Shown: piece after piece, positions 47,401-60,940 of the stretch
Numbering within the stretch: position 1 is the stretch's first letter
How the letters are laid out: every line of letters starts with the position of its first letter
DNA from: Morinoia aosen
Taxonomy: Eukaryota; Arthropoda; Malacostraca; Amphipoda; Talitridae
Reading direction: 5' to 3'
Length of the DNA: 64,000 nt
Assembly: GCA_030386875.1 (NCBI GenBank)
Contig: JASJYW010000026.1
Span: forward strand, 12,790,246 to 12,854,245
Translations under genes and position numbers: made by a program
The notes under the pieces: generated by a model
The model's input: the letters and a program-made list of their open reading frames with translations, nothing else
Told to the model about the DNA's origin: nothing
Databases searched by the model: none

Positions 47401-50400
47401 CGAATGCGGTGAAAATCACGGCGTTTGCTGTTTCCCGTAGCGACATAGGCGGAAAGTGCATATTTAGCCGATTCCACGGTCGACAAAGCTAAAATGCGTG
47501 TTTTGGGCCATTCCTAGGCCAAATGCGGTGAAAATCACGTCGTTTGCTGTTTCCCGTGGCGACATATGTGCAAAGTGCATATCTAGCCGATTCCACGGTC
47601 GAAAGAGCTAAAATGCGTGTTTTGGGTCATTCCTAGGTCGAATGTGGTGAAAATCACGTCGTTTGCGGTTTCCCGTGGCGACATAGGCGGAAAGTGCATA
47701 TTTAGCTGATTCCACGGTCGACAGAGCTAAAATGCGTGTTGTGGGCCATTCCTAGGCCGAATGCGGTGAAAATCACGTCGTTTGCTGTTTCCCGAGGCGA
47801 CATAAGCGGAAAGTGCATATTTAGCCGATTCCACGGTCGACAGAGCTAAAATGCGTGTTTTGGGCCATTCCTAGGCCGGATGCGGTGAAAATCACGTCGT
47901 TTGCTGTTTCCCGTGGCGACATAGGCGGGAAGTGCATATGTAGCCGATTCCACGGTCGACAGAGCTAAAATGCGCGTTTTGCCCATTCCTAGGCCGAATG
48001 CGGTGAAAATCACGTCGTTTGCTGTTTCGCGTGGCGACATAGCCGGAAAGTGCATATTTAGCCGTTTCCACGGTCGACAGAGCTAAAATTCGTATTTTGG
48101 GCCATTCTTGGGCCGAATGCGGTGAAAATCACGTCGTTTGCTGTTTCCAGTGGCGACATAGGCGGAAAGTGCATATATATCCGATTCCACGGTCGAGCTA
48201 AAATGCGTGTTTTGGGCCATTCCTAGGCCGAATGGGTGAAAATCACGTCGTATGCTGTTTCCCGTGGCGACATAGGCGGAAAGTGCATATTTAGCCGATT
48301 CCACGGTCGACAGAGCTAAAATGCGTGTTTTGGGCCATTCCTAGGCCGAAGGCGGTGAAAATCACGTCGTTTGCTGTTTCCCGTGGCGACATAGGCGGAA
48401 AGTGCATATTATAGCCGATTCCACGGTCGACAGAGCTAAAATGCGAGTTTTGGGCCATTCCTAGGCCGAATGCGGTGAAAAACACGTCGTTTGCTGTTTC
48501 CCGTGGCGACATAGGCGGAAAGTGCATATTTAGCCGATTCCACGGTCGACAGAGCTAAAATGCGTGTTTTGGGCCATTCCTAGGCCGAATGCGGTGGAAA
48601 TCACGTCGTTTGCTGTTTCCCTTGGCGACATAGACGGAAAGTGCATATTTACCCAATTCCACGGTCGACAGAGCTAAAATTCGTGTTTTGGGCCATTCCT
48701 AGGCCGAATGCGGTAAAAATCACGTCGTTTGCGGTTTCCCGTGGCGACATAGGCGGAAAGCGCATATTTAGCCGATTCCACGGTCGACAGAGCTAAAATG
48801 CGTGTTTTGGGCAATTCCTAGGCCGAATGCGGTGAAAATCACGGCGTTTGCTGTTTCCCGTAGCGACATAGGCGGAAAGTGCATATTTAGCCGATTCCAC
48901 GGTCGACAAAGCTAAAATGCGTGTTTTGGGCCATTCCTAGGCCGAATGCGGTGAAAATCACGTCGTTTGCTGTTTCCCGTGGCGACATATGTGGAAAGTG
49001 CATATCTAGCCGATTCCACGGTCGACAGAGCTAAAATGCGTGTTTTGGGTCATTCCTAGGTCGAATGTGGTGAAAATCACGTCGTTTGCGGTTTCCCGTG
49101 GCGACATAGGCGGAAAGTGCATATTTAGCCGATTCCACGGTCGACAGAGCTAAAATGCGTGTTGTGGGCCATTCCTAGGCCGAATGCGGTGAAAATCACG
49201 TCGTTTGCTGTTTCCCGAGGCGACATAAGCGGAAAGTGCATATTTAGCCGATTCCACGGTCGACAGAGCTAAAATGCGTGTTTTGGGCCATTCCTAGGCC
49301 GGATGCGGTGAAAATCACGTCGTTTGCTGTTTCCCGTGGCGACATAGGTGGAAAGTGCATATTCAGCCGATTCCACGGTCGACAGAGCTAAAATGCGTGT
49401 TTTGGGCCATTCCTAGGCCGAATGCGGTGAAAATCACGTCGTTTGCTGTTTCCCGTGGCGACATAGGCGGAAAGTGCATATTTAGCCGATTCCACGGTCG
49501 ACAGAGCTAAAATGCGCGTTTTGGCCATTCCTAGGCCGAATGCGGTGAAAATCACGTCGTTTGCTGTTTCGCGTGGCGACATAGCCGGAAAGTGCATATT
49601 TAGCCGTTTCCACGGTCGACAGAGCTAAAATGCGTGTTTTGGGCCAGTCTAAGGCCGAATGCGGTGAAAATCACGTCGTTTGCTGTTTCCAGTGGCGACA
49701 TAGGCGGAAAGTGCATATATATCCGATTCCAAGGTCGAGCTAAAATGCCTGTTTTAGGCCATTCCTAGGCCGAATGGGTGAAAAACACGTCGTTTGCTGT
49801 TTCCCGTGGCGACATAGGCGAAAAGTGCATATTTAGCCGATTCCACGGTCGACAGAGCTAAAATGCGTGTTCTGGGCCATTCCTAGGCCGAATGCGGTGA
49901 AAATCACGTCGTTTGCTGTTTCCCGTGGCGACATAGGCGGAAAGTGCATATTTAGCCGATTCCACGGTCGACAAAGCTAAAATGCGTGTTTTGGGCCATT
50001 CCTAGCCGTATACGGTGAAAATCACGTCGTTTGCTGGTTCCCGTGGCGACATAGGCGGAAAGTGCATATTTAGCCGATTCCATGGTCGACAGAGCTAAAA
50101 TGCGTGTTTTGGGCCATTCCTAGGTCGAATGCGGTGAAAATCACGTCGTTTGCTGTTTCCCGTGGCAACATAGGCGGGAAATGCATATTTAGCCGATTCT
50201 ACGGTCGACAGAGCTAAAATGCGTGTTTTGGGCCATTCCTAGGCTGAATGCGGTGAAAATCACGCCGTTTGCTGTTTCCCGTTGCGACATAGGCGGAAAG
50301 TGCATATTTAGCCGATTCCACGGTCGACAGAGCTAAAATGCGTGTTCTGGGCCATTCCTAGGCCGAATGCGGTGAAAATCACGTCGTTGGCTGTTTCCCG

Positions 50401-50900
50401 TGGCGACATAGGCGGAAAGTGCATATTTAGCCGATTCCACGGTCGACAGAGCTAAAATGCGTGTTGTGGGCCATTCCTAGGCCGAATGCGGTGAAAATCA
50501 CGTCGTTTGCTGTTTCCCGAGGCGACATAAGCGGAAAGTGCATATTTAGCCGATTCCACGGTCGACAGAGCTAAAATGCGTGTTTTGGGCCATTCCTAGG
50601 CCGGATGCGGTGAAAATCACGTCGTTTGCTGTTTCCCGTGGCGACATAGGTGGAAAGTGCATATTCAGCCGATTCCACGGTCGACAGAGCTAAAATGCGT
50701 GTTTTGGGCCATTCCTAGGCCGAATGCGGTGAAAATCACGTCGTTTGCTGTTTCCCGTGGCAACATAGGCGGAAAGTGCATATTTAGCCGATTCCACGGT
50801 CGACAGAGCTAAAATGCGCGTTTTGGCCATTCCTAGGCCGAATGCGGTGAAAATCACGTCGTTTGCTGTTTCGCGTGGCGACATAGCCGGAAAGTGCATA
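44491..50900. repeat. Higher-order repeats of ~11 to 18 monomers
   Basis: A diagnostic monomer (ATTAAAGCCG or ATTATAGCCG followed by ATGCGAGTTTTGGG and GAAAAACACGTCG) recurs at about 44491, 46271 and 48408. The spacings are 1,780 and 2,137 bp, about 15 and 18 monomers. Another set (GTGTTGTGGGCC followed by CCCGAGGCGACATAAG) recurs near 47750, 49160 and 50460. Short deletions (GGTCGAGCTAAA, lacking CAGA) are shared between copies near 45700, 48190 and 51030. Confidence 0.75.
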
Positions 50901-53516
50901 TTTAGCCGTTTCCACGGTCGACAGAGCTAAAATGCGTGTTTTTGGGCCATTCTTAGGCCGAATGCGGTGAAAATCACGTCGTTTGCTGTTTCCCGTGGCG
51001 ACATAGGCGGAAAGTGCATATATATCCGATTCCACGGTCGAGCTAAAATGCGTGTTTTGGGCCATTCCTAGGCCGAATGCGGTGAAAATCACGTCGTTTG
51101 CTGTTCCCCGTGGCGACATAGGCGGAAAGTGCATATTTAGCCGATTCCACGGTCGAAAGAGCTAAAATGCGTGTTTTGGGCCATTCCTAGGCCGAATGCG
51201 GTGAAAATCACGTCGTTTACTGTTTCCCGTGGCGACATAGGCGAAAAGTGCATATTTAGCCGATTCCACGGTCGACAGAGCTAAAATGCGTGTTCTGGGC
51301 CATTCCTAGGCCGAATGCGGTGAAAATCACGTCGTTTGCTGTTTCCCGTGGCGACATAGGCGGAAAGTGCATATTTAGATGATTCCACGGTCGACAAAGC
51401 TAAAATGCGTGTTTTGGGCCATTCCTAGCCGTATACGGTGAAAATCACGTCGTTTGCTGTTTCCCGTGACGACAAAGGCGGAAAGTGCATATTTAGCCGA
51501 TTCCACGGTCGACAGAGCTAAAATGCGTGTTTTGGGCCATTCCTAGGTCGAATGCGGTGAAAATCACGTCGTATGCTGTTTCCCGTGGCGACATAGGCGG
51601 AAAGTGCATATTTAGCCGATTCCACGGTCGACAGAGTTAAAATGCGTGTTTTGGGCCATTCCTAGCCGTATACGGTGAAAATCACGTCGTTTGCTGTTTC
51701 CCGTGGCGACATAGGCGGAAAGTGCATATATAGCCGATTCCACGGTCGACAGAGCTAAAATGCGTGTTTTGGGCCATTCCTAGGCCGAATGCGGTGAAAA
51801 TCACGTCGTTTGCTGTTTCCCGTGGCGACATAGGCGGAAAGTGCATATTTAGCCGATTCCACGGTCGACAAAGCTAAAATGCGTGTTTTGGGCCATTCCT
51901 AGCCGTATACGGTGAAAATCACGTCGTTTGCTGTTTCCCGTGGCGACATAGGCGGAAAGTGCATATTTAGCCGATTCCACGGTCGACAAAGCTAAAATGC
52001 GTGTTTTGGGCCATTCCTAGCCGTATTCGGTGAAAATCACGTCGTTTGCTGTTTCCCGTGGCGACATAGGCGGAAAGTGCATATTTAGCCGATTCCACGG
52101 TCGACAGAGCTAAAATGCGTGTTTTGGGCCATTCCTAGGTCGAATGCGGTGAAAATCACGTCGTTTGCTGTTTCCCGTGGCGACATAGGCGGAAAGTGCA
52201 TATTTAGCCGATTCCACGGTCGACAGAGTTAAAATGCGTGTTTTGGGCCATTCCTAGGCCGAGTGCGGTGAAAATCACGTCGTTTGCTGTTTCCCGTGGC
52301 GACATAGGCGGAAAGTGCGTATTTAGCCGATTCCACGGTCGACAGAGCTAAAATGCGTGTTTTGGGCCATTCCTAGGCCGAATGCGGTGAAAATCACGTC
52401 GTTTGCTGTTTCCCGTGGCGACATAGGCGGAAAGTGCATGTTTAGTCGATTCCACGGTCGACAGAGCTAAAATGCGTGTTTTGGGCCATTCCTAGGCCGA
52501 ATGCGGTGAAAATCACGTCGTTTGCTGTTTCCCGTGGCGACATAGGCGGGAAGTGCATATTTAGCCGATTCTACGGTCGACAGAGCTAAAATGCGTGTTT
52601 TGGGCCATTCCTAGGCCGAATGCGGTGAAAATCACGTCGTTTGCTGTTTCCCGTGGCGACATAGGCGGGAAGTGCATATTTAGCCGATTCCACGGTCGAC
52701 AGAGCTAAAATGCGTGTTTTGGGCCATTCCTAGGTCGAATGCGGTGAAAATCACGTCGTTTGCTGTTTCCCGTGGCGACATAGGCGGGAAATGCATATTT
52801 AGCCGATTCTACGGTCGACAGAGCTAAAATGCGTGTTTTGGGCCATTCCTAGGCCGAATGCGGGGAAAATCACGTCGTTTGTTGTTTCCCGTGGCGACAT
52901 AGGCGGAAAGTGCATATTTAGCCGATTACACAGTCGACAGAGTTAAAATGCGTGTTTTGCTCCATTCCTAGCCGTATACGGTGAAAATCACGTCGTTTGC
53001 TGTTTCCCGTGGCGACATAGGCGGAAAGTGCATATTTAGCCGATTCCACGGTCGACAGAGCTAAAATGCGTGTTTTGGGCCATTCCTAGGCCGAATGCGG
53101 TGAAAAATACGTCGTTTGCTGTTTCCCGTGGCGACATAGGCGGAAAGTGCATATTTAGCCGATTCCACGGTCGACAGAGCTAAAATGCGTGTTCTGGGCC
53201 ATTCCTAGGCCGAATGCGGTGAAAATCACGTCGTTTGCTGTTTCCCGTGGCGACATAGGCGGAAAGTGCATATTTAGCCGATCCCACGGTCGACAAAGCT
53301 AAAATGCGTGTTTTGGGCCATTCCTAGCCGTATACGGTGAAAATCACGTCGTTTGCTGTTTCCCGTGGCGACATAGGCGGAAAGTGCATATTTAGCCGAT
53401 TCCACGGTCGACAGAGCTAAAATGCGTGTTTTGGGCCATTCCTAGGTCGAATGCGGTGAAAATCACGTCGTTTGCTGTTTCCCGTGGCGACATAGGCGGA
53501 AAGTGCGTATTTAGCA

Positions 53517-54016
53517 NNNNNNNNNNNNNNNNNNNNNNNNNNNNNNNNNNNNNNNNNNNNNNNNNNNNNNNNNNNNNNNNNNNNNNNNNNNNNNNNNNNN
53601 NNNNNNNNNNNNNNNNNNNNNNNNNNNNNNNNNNNNNNNNNNNNNNNNNNNNNNNNNNNNNNNNNNNNNNNNNNNNNNNNNNNNNNNNNNNNNNNNNNNN
53701 NNNNNNNNNNNNNNNNNNNNNNNNNNNNNNNNNNNNNNNNNNNNNNNNNNNNNNNNNNNNNNNNNNNNNNNNNNNNNNNNNNNNNNNNNNNNNNNNNNNN
53801 NNNNNNNNNNNNNNNNNNNNNNNNNNNNNNNNNNNNNNNNNNNNNNNNNNNNNNNNNNNNNNNNNNNNNNNNNNNNNNNNNNNNNNNNNNNNNNNNNNNN
53901 NNNNNNNNNNNNNNNNNNNNNNNNNNNNNNNNNNNNNNNNNNNNNNNNNNNNNNNNNNNNNNNNNNNNNNNNNNNNNNNNNNNNNNNNNNNNNNNNNNNN
54001 NNNNNNNNNNNNNNNN
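53517..54016. other. Assembly gap (500 N)
   Basis: Exactly 500 N inside the satellite, with satellite monomers on both sides. The round length suggests a gap of nominal size, so the true array length is unknown. Two long apparent ORFs across the gap are artefacts of N translation. Confidence 0.98.
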
Positions 54017-56525
54017 CGACAGAGCTAAAATGCGTGTTTTGGGCCATTCCTATGACGAATGCGGTGAAAATCACGTCGTTTGCTGTTTCCCGTGGCGACA
54101 TAGGCGGAAAGTGCATATTTAGCCGATTCCACGGTCGACAGAGCTAAAATGCGTGTTTTGGGCCATTCCTAGGCCGAATGCAGTGAAAATCACGTCGTTT
54201 GCTGTTTCCCCGTGGCGACATAGGCGGAAAGTGCATATTTAGCCGATTCCACGGTCGACAGAGCTAAAATGCGTGTTTTAAGCCATTCCTAGGCCGAATG
54301 CGGTGAAAATCACGTCGTTTGCGGTTTCCCGTTGCGACATAGGCGGAAAGTGCATATTTAGCCGTTTCCACGGTCGACAGAGCTAAAATGCGTGTTTTGG
54401 GCCATTCCTAGGCCGAATGCGGTGAAAATCACGTCGTTTGCTGTTTCCCGTGGCGACATAGGCGGAAAGTGCATATTTAGCCGATTCCACGGTCGACAGA
54501 GCTAAAATGCGTGTTTTGGGCCATTCCTAGGCCGAATGCGGTGAAAATCACGTCGTTTGCTGTTTCCCGTGGCGACATAGGCGGAAAGTGCATATTTTGC
54601 CGATTCTACGGTCGACAGAGCTAAAATGCGTGTTTTGGGCCATTCCTAGGCCGAATGCGGTGAAAATCACATCGTTTGCTGTTTCCCGTGGCGACATAGG
54701 CGGAGAGTGCATATTTAGCCGATTCCACGGTCGACAGAGCTAAAATGCGTGTTTCGGGTCATTCCTAGGCCGAATGCGGTGAAAATCACGTCGTTTGCTG
54801 TTTCCCGTGGCGACATAGGCGGAAAGTGCATATTTAGCCGTTTCCACGGTCGACAGAGGTAAAATGCGTGTTTTGGGCCATTCCTATGCCGAATGCGGTG
54901 AAAATCACGTCGTTTGCTGTTTCCCGTGGCGACATAGGCGGAAAGTGCATATTTAGCCGATTCCACGGTCGACAGAGCTAAAATGCGTGTTTTGGGCCAT
55001 TCCTAGGCCGAATGCGGTGAAAATCACGTCGTTTGCTGTTTCCCGTGGCGACATAGGCGGAAAGTGCATATTTAGCCGATTCCACGGTCGACAGAGCTAA
55101 AATGCGTGTTTTGGGCCATCCTAGGCCGAATGCGGTGAAAATCACGTCGTTTGCTGTTTCCCGTGGCGACATAGGCGGAAAGTGCATATTTAGCCGTTTC
55201 CACGGTCGACAGAGCTAAAATGCGTGTTTTGGCCATTCCTAGGCCGCATGCGGTGAAAATCACGTCGTTTGCTGTTTCCCGTGGCGATATAGGCGGAAAG
55301 TGCATATTTAGCCGATTCGACGTTCGACAGGGCTAAAATGAGTGTTTTTGACCATTCCTAGGCCGAATGCGGTGAAAATCACGTCGTTTGCTGTTTCCCG
55401 AGGCGACATAGGCGGAAAGTGCATATTTGGCCGTTTCCACGGTCGACAGGGCTAAAATGCGTGTCTTGGGCCATTCTTAGGCCGAATGCGGTGAAAACCC
55501 CGTCGTTTGCTGTTTCCCGTGGCGACATAGGCGGAAGGTGCATATTTAGCCGATTCCACGGTCGAAAGAGCTAAAATGCGTGTTTTGGGCCATTCCTAGG
55601 CCGAATGCGGTGAAAATCACGTCGTTTGCTGTTTCCCGTGGCGACATAGGCGGAAAGTGCATATTTAGCCGTTTCCACGGTCGACAGGGCTTAAATGCGT
55701 GTTTTGGGCCATTCCTAGGCCGAATGCGGTGAAAATCACGTCGTGTGCTGTTTCCCCGTGGCGACATAGGCGGAAAGTGCATATTTAGCCGATTCCACGG
55801 TCGACAGAGCTAAAATGCGTGTTTTGGGCCATTCCTAGGCCGAATGCGGTGAAAATCACGTCGTTTGCTGTTTCCCCGTGGCGACATAGGCGGAAAGTGC
55901 ATATTTAGCCCGTTTCCACGGTCGACAGAGCTAAAATGCGTGTTTTGGCCATTCCTAGGCCGAATGCGGTGAAAATCACGTCGTATGCTGTTTTCCGTGG
56001 CGACACAGGCGGAAAGTGCATATTTAGCCGATTCCACGTTCGACAGGGGCTAAAATGAGTGTTTTTGACCATTCCTAGGCCGAATGCGGTGAAAATCACG
56101 TCGTTTGCTGTTTCCCGTGGCGACATAGGCGGAAAGTGCATATTTAGCCGTTTTCCACGGTCGACAGGGCTAAAATGCGTGTTTTGGGCCATTCTTAGGC
56201 CGAATGCGGTGAAAATCCCGTCGTTTGCTGTTTCCCGTGGCGACATGGGCGGAAGGTGCATATTTAGCCGATTCCACGGTCGACAGAGCTAAAATGCGTG
56301 TTTTGGGCCATTCCTAGGCCGAATGCGGTGAAAATCACGTCGTTTGCTGTTTCCCGTGGCGACATAGGCGGAAAGTGCATATTTAGCCGTTTCCACTGTC
56401 GACAGGGCTTAAATGCGTGTTTTGGGGCATTCCTAGGCCGAATGCGGTGAAAATCACGTCGTTTGCTGTTTCCCGTGGCGACATTGGCGGAAAGTGCATA
56501 TTTAGCCGATTCCACGGTCGACAGA

Positions 56526-59500
56526 GCGAAAATGCGTGTTCTGGGCCATTCCTAGGCCGAATGCGGTGAAAATCACGTCGTTTGCTGTTTCCCTTATCGA
56601 CATAGGCGGAAAGTGCATATTTAGCCGATTCCACGGTCGACAGAGCTAGAATGCGCGTTTTGGGCCATTCCTAGGCCGAATGCAGTGAAAATCACGTCGT
56701 TTGCTGTTTCCCCGTGGCGACATAAGCGGAAAGTGCATATTTAGCCGTTTCTCCACGGTCGACAGAGCTAAAATGCGTGTTTTGGGCTATTCTTAGGCCG
56801 AATGCGGTGAAAATCACGTCGTTTGCTGTTTCCCGTGGCGACATAGGCGGAAAGTGCATATTTAGCCGTTTCCACGGTCGACAGAGCTAAAATGCGTGTT
56901 TTGGGCCATTCCTAGGCCGAATGCGGTGAAAATCACGTCGTTTGCTGTTTTCCCGTGGCGACATAGGCGGAAAGTGCATATTTAGCCGTTTCCACGGTCG
57001 ATATAGCTAAAATGCGTGTTTTGGGCCATTCCTAGGCCGAATGCGGTGAAAATCACGTCGTTTGCTGTTTTCCCGTGGCGACATAGGCGGAAAGTGCATA
57101 TTTAGCCGATTCCACGGTCGACAGGGCTTAAATGCGTATTTTGGGCCATTCCTAGGCCGAATGCTGTGAAAATCACGTCGTTTGCTTTTTCCCGTGGCGA
57201 CATAGGCGGAAAGTGCATATTTAGCCGATTCCACGGTCGACAGGGCGAAAATGCGTGTTTTTGGCCATTCCTGGGCCGAATGCGGTGAAAATCACGTCGT
57301 TTGCTGTTTCCCTTGGCGACATAGGCAAAAAGTGCATATTTAGCCGATTCCACGGTCGACAGAGCTAAAATGCGTGTTTTTGACCATTCCTAGGCCGAAT
57401 GCGGTGAAAATCACGTCGTTTGCTGTTTCCCGTGGCGACATAGGCGGAAAGTGCATATTTAGCCGTTTCCACGGTCGACAGGGCTAAAATGCGTGTTTTG
57501 GGCCATTCTTAGGCCGAATGCGGTGAAAATCCCGTCGTTTTCTGTTTCCCGTGGCGACATGGGCGGAAGGTGCATATTTAGCCGATTCCACGGTCGACAG
57601 AGCTAAAATGCGTGTTTTGGGCCATTCCTAGGCCGAATGCGGTGAAAATCACGTCGTTTGCTGTTTCCCGTGGCGACATAGGCGGAAAGTGCATATTTAG
57701 CCGTTTCCACTGTCGACAGGGCTTAAATGCGTGTTTTGGGGCATTCCTAGGCCGAATGCGGTGAAAATCACGTCGTTTGCTGTTTCCCGTGGCGACATTG
57801 GCGGAAAGTGCATATTTAGCCGATTCCACGGTCGACAGAGCGAAAATGCGTGTTCTGGGCCATTCCTAGGCCGAATGCGGGTGAAAATCACGTCGTTTGC
57901 TGTTTCCCTTATCGACATAGGCGGAAAGTGCATATTTAGCCGATTCCACGGTCGACAGAGCTAGAATGCGCGTTTTGGGCCATTCCTAGGCCGAATGCAG
58001 TGAAAATCACGTCGTTTGCTGTTTCCCGTGGCGACATAAGCGGAAAGTGCATATTTAGCCGTTTCCACGGTCGACAGAGCTAAAATGCGTGTTTTGGGCT
58101 ATTCTTAGGCCGAATGCGGTGAAAATCACGTCGTTTGCTGTTTCCCGTGGGCGACATAGGCGGAAAGTGCATATTTAGCCGTTTCCCACGGTCGACAGAG
58201 CTAAAATGCGTGTTTTGGGCCATTCCTAGGCCGAATGCGGTGAAAATCACGTCGTTTGCTGTTTCCCGTGGCGACATAGGCGGAAAGTGCATATTTAGCC
58301 GTTTCCACGGTCGATATAGCTAAAATGCGTGTTTTGGGCCATTCCTAGGCCGAATGCGGTGAAAATCACGTCGTTTGCTGTTTCCCGTGGCGACATAGGC
58401 GGAAAGTGCATATTTAGCCGATTCCACGGTCGACAGGGCTTAAATGCGTATTTTGGGCCATTCCTAGGCCGAATGCTGTGAAAATCACGTCGTTTGCTTT
58501 TTCCCGTGGCGACATAGGCGGAAAGTGCATATTTAGCCGATTCCACGGTCGACAGGGCGAAAATGCGTGTTTTTGGCCATTCCTGGGCCGAATGCGGTGA
58601 AAATCACGTCGTTTGCTGTTTCCCTTGGCGACATAGGCAAAAAGTGCATATTTAGCCGATTCCACGGTCGACAGAGCTAAAATGCGTGTTTTGGGCTATT
58701 CCTAGGCCGATTGCGGTGAATATCACGTCGTTTGCTGTTTCCCGTGGCGCCATAGGCGGAAAGTGCATATTTAGCCGTTTCCACGGTCGACGGGGCTGAA
58801 ATGCGTGTTTTGGGCCATTCCTAGGCCGAATGCGGTGAAAGTCACGTCGTTTGCTGTTTCCCGTGGCGACATAGGCGGAAAGTGCATATTTAGCCGATTC
58901 CACGGTCGACAGAGCTAAAATGCGTGTTTTGGGCCATTCCTAGGCCGAATGCAGTGAAAATCACGTCGTTTGCTGTTTCCCGTGGCGACATAGGCGGAAA
59001 GTGCATATTTAGCCGTTTCCACGGTCGACAGAGCTAAAATGCGTGTTTTGGGCCATTCCTAGGCCGAATGCGGTGAAAATCACGTCGTTTGCTGTTTCCC
59101 GGGGCGAAATAGGCGGAAAGTGCATATTTAGCCGTTTCCACGGTCGACAGAGCGAAAATGCGTGCTTTGGGCCATTCCTAGGCCGAATGCGGTGAAAATC
59201 ACGTCGTTTGCTGTTTCCCGTGGCGACATAGGCGGAAAGTGCATATTTAGCCGTTTCCACTGTCGACAGGGCTTAAATGCGTGTTTTGGGCCATTCCTAG
59301 GCCGAATGCGGTGAAAATCACGTCGTTTGCTGTTTCCCGTGGCGACATTGGCGGAAAGTGCATATTTAGCCGATTCCACGGTCGACAGAGCGAAAATGCG
59401 TGTTCTGGGCCATTCCTAGGCCGAATGCGGTGAAAATCACGTCGTTTGCTGTTTCCCCTTATCGACATAGGCGGAAAGTGCATATTTAGCCGATTCCACG

Positions 59501-60940
59501 GTCGACAGAGCTAGAATGCGCGTTTTGGGCCATTCCTAGGCCGAATGCAGTGAAAATCACGTCGTTTGCTGTTTCCCGTGGCGACATAAGCGGAAAGTGC
59601 ATATTTAGCCGTTTCCCACGGTCGACAGAGCTAAAATGCGTGTTTTGGGCTATTCCTAGGCCGAATGCGGTGAAAATCACGTCGTTTGCTGTTTCCCGTG
59701 GCGACATAGGCGGAAAGTGCATATTTAGCCCGTTTCCACGGTCGACAGAGCTAAAATGCGTGTTTTGGGCCATTCCTAGGCCGAATGCGGTGAAAATCAC
59801 GTCGTTTGCTGTTTCCCGTGGCGACATAGGCGGAAAGTGCATATTTAGCCGTTTCCACGGTCGACAGAGCTAAAATGCGTGTTTTGGGCCATTCCTAGGC
59901 CGAATGCGGTGAAAATCACGTCGTTTGCTGTTTCCCGTGGCGACATAGGCGGAAAGTGCATATTTAGCCGATTCCACGGTCGACAGGGCTTAAATGCGTA
60001 TTTTGGGCCATTCCTAGGCCGAATGCTGTGAAAATCACGTCGTTTGCTTTTTCCCGTGGCGACATAGGCGGAAAGTGCATATTTAGCCGATTCCACGGTC
60101 GACAGGGCGAAAATGCGTGTTTTTGGCCATTCCTGGGCCGAATGCGGTGAAAATCACGTCGTTTGCTGTTTCCCTTGGCGACATAGGCAAAAAGTGCATA
60201 TTTAGCCGATTCCACGGTCGACAGAGCTAAAATGCGTGTTTTGGGCTATTCCTAGGCCGATTGCGGTGAATATCACGTCGTTTGCTGTTTCCCGTGGCGC
60301 CATAGGCGGAAAGTGCATATTTAGCCGTTTCCACGGTCGACGGGGCTGAAATGCGTGTTTTGGGCCATTCCTAGGCCGAATGCGGTGAAAGTCACGTCGT
60401 TTGCTGTTTCCCGTGGCGACATAGGCGGAAAGTGCATATTTAGCCGATTCCACGGTCGACAGAGCTAAAATGCGTGTTTTGGGCCATTCCTAGGCCGAAT
60501 GCAGTGAAAATCACGTCGTTTGCTGTTTCCCGTGGCGACATAGGCGGAAAGTGCATATTTAGCCGTTTCCACGGTCGACAGAGCTAAAATGCGTGTTTTG
60601 GGCCATTCCTAGGCCGAATGCGGTGAAAATCACGTCGTTTGCTGTTTCCCGGGGCGACATAGGCGGAAAGTGCATATTTAGCCGTTTCCACGGTCGACAG
60701 AGCGAAAATGCGTGTTTTGGGCCATTCCTAGGCCGAATGCGGTGAAAATCACGTCGTTTGCTGTTTCCAGTGGCGACATAGGCGGAAAGTGCATATTTAG
60801 CCGATTCCACGGTCGACAGAGCTAAAATGCGTGTTTTGGGCCATTCCTAGGCCGAATGCGGTGAAAATCACGTCGTTTGCTGTTTCCCGTGGCGACATAG
60901 GCGGAAAGTGCATATTTAGCCGATTCCACGGTCGACAGAG
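56526..60940. repeat. Higher-order repeats of 11 and 13 monomers, right part of array
   Basis: A diagnostic monomer (GCGAAAATGCGTGTTCTGGG followed by CCCTTATCGACATAGG) begins at 56526, 57840 and 59390. The spacings are 1,314 and 1,550 bp, about 11 and 13 monomers. Other markers keep the same order: CTAGAATGCGCG, TTGGGCTATTC, GCTTAAATGCGTATTTTGGG, TTTTTGGCCATTCCTGGG, GGCAAAAAGTGC and GACGGGGCTGAAATG. Confidence 0.85.

Noticed and set aside
53426-54116. Two ORFs of about 200 codons across 53.4-54.1 kb
   Set aside because: Most of their length is the 500-N gap translated as unknown residues.
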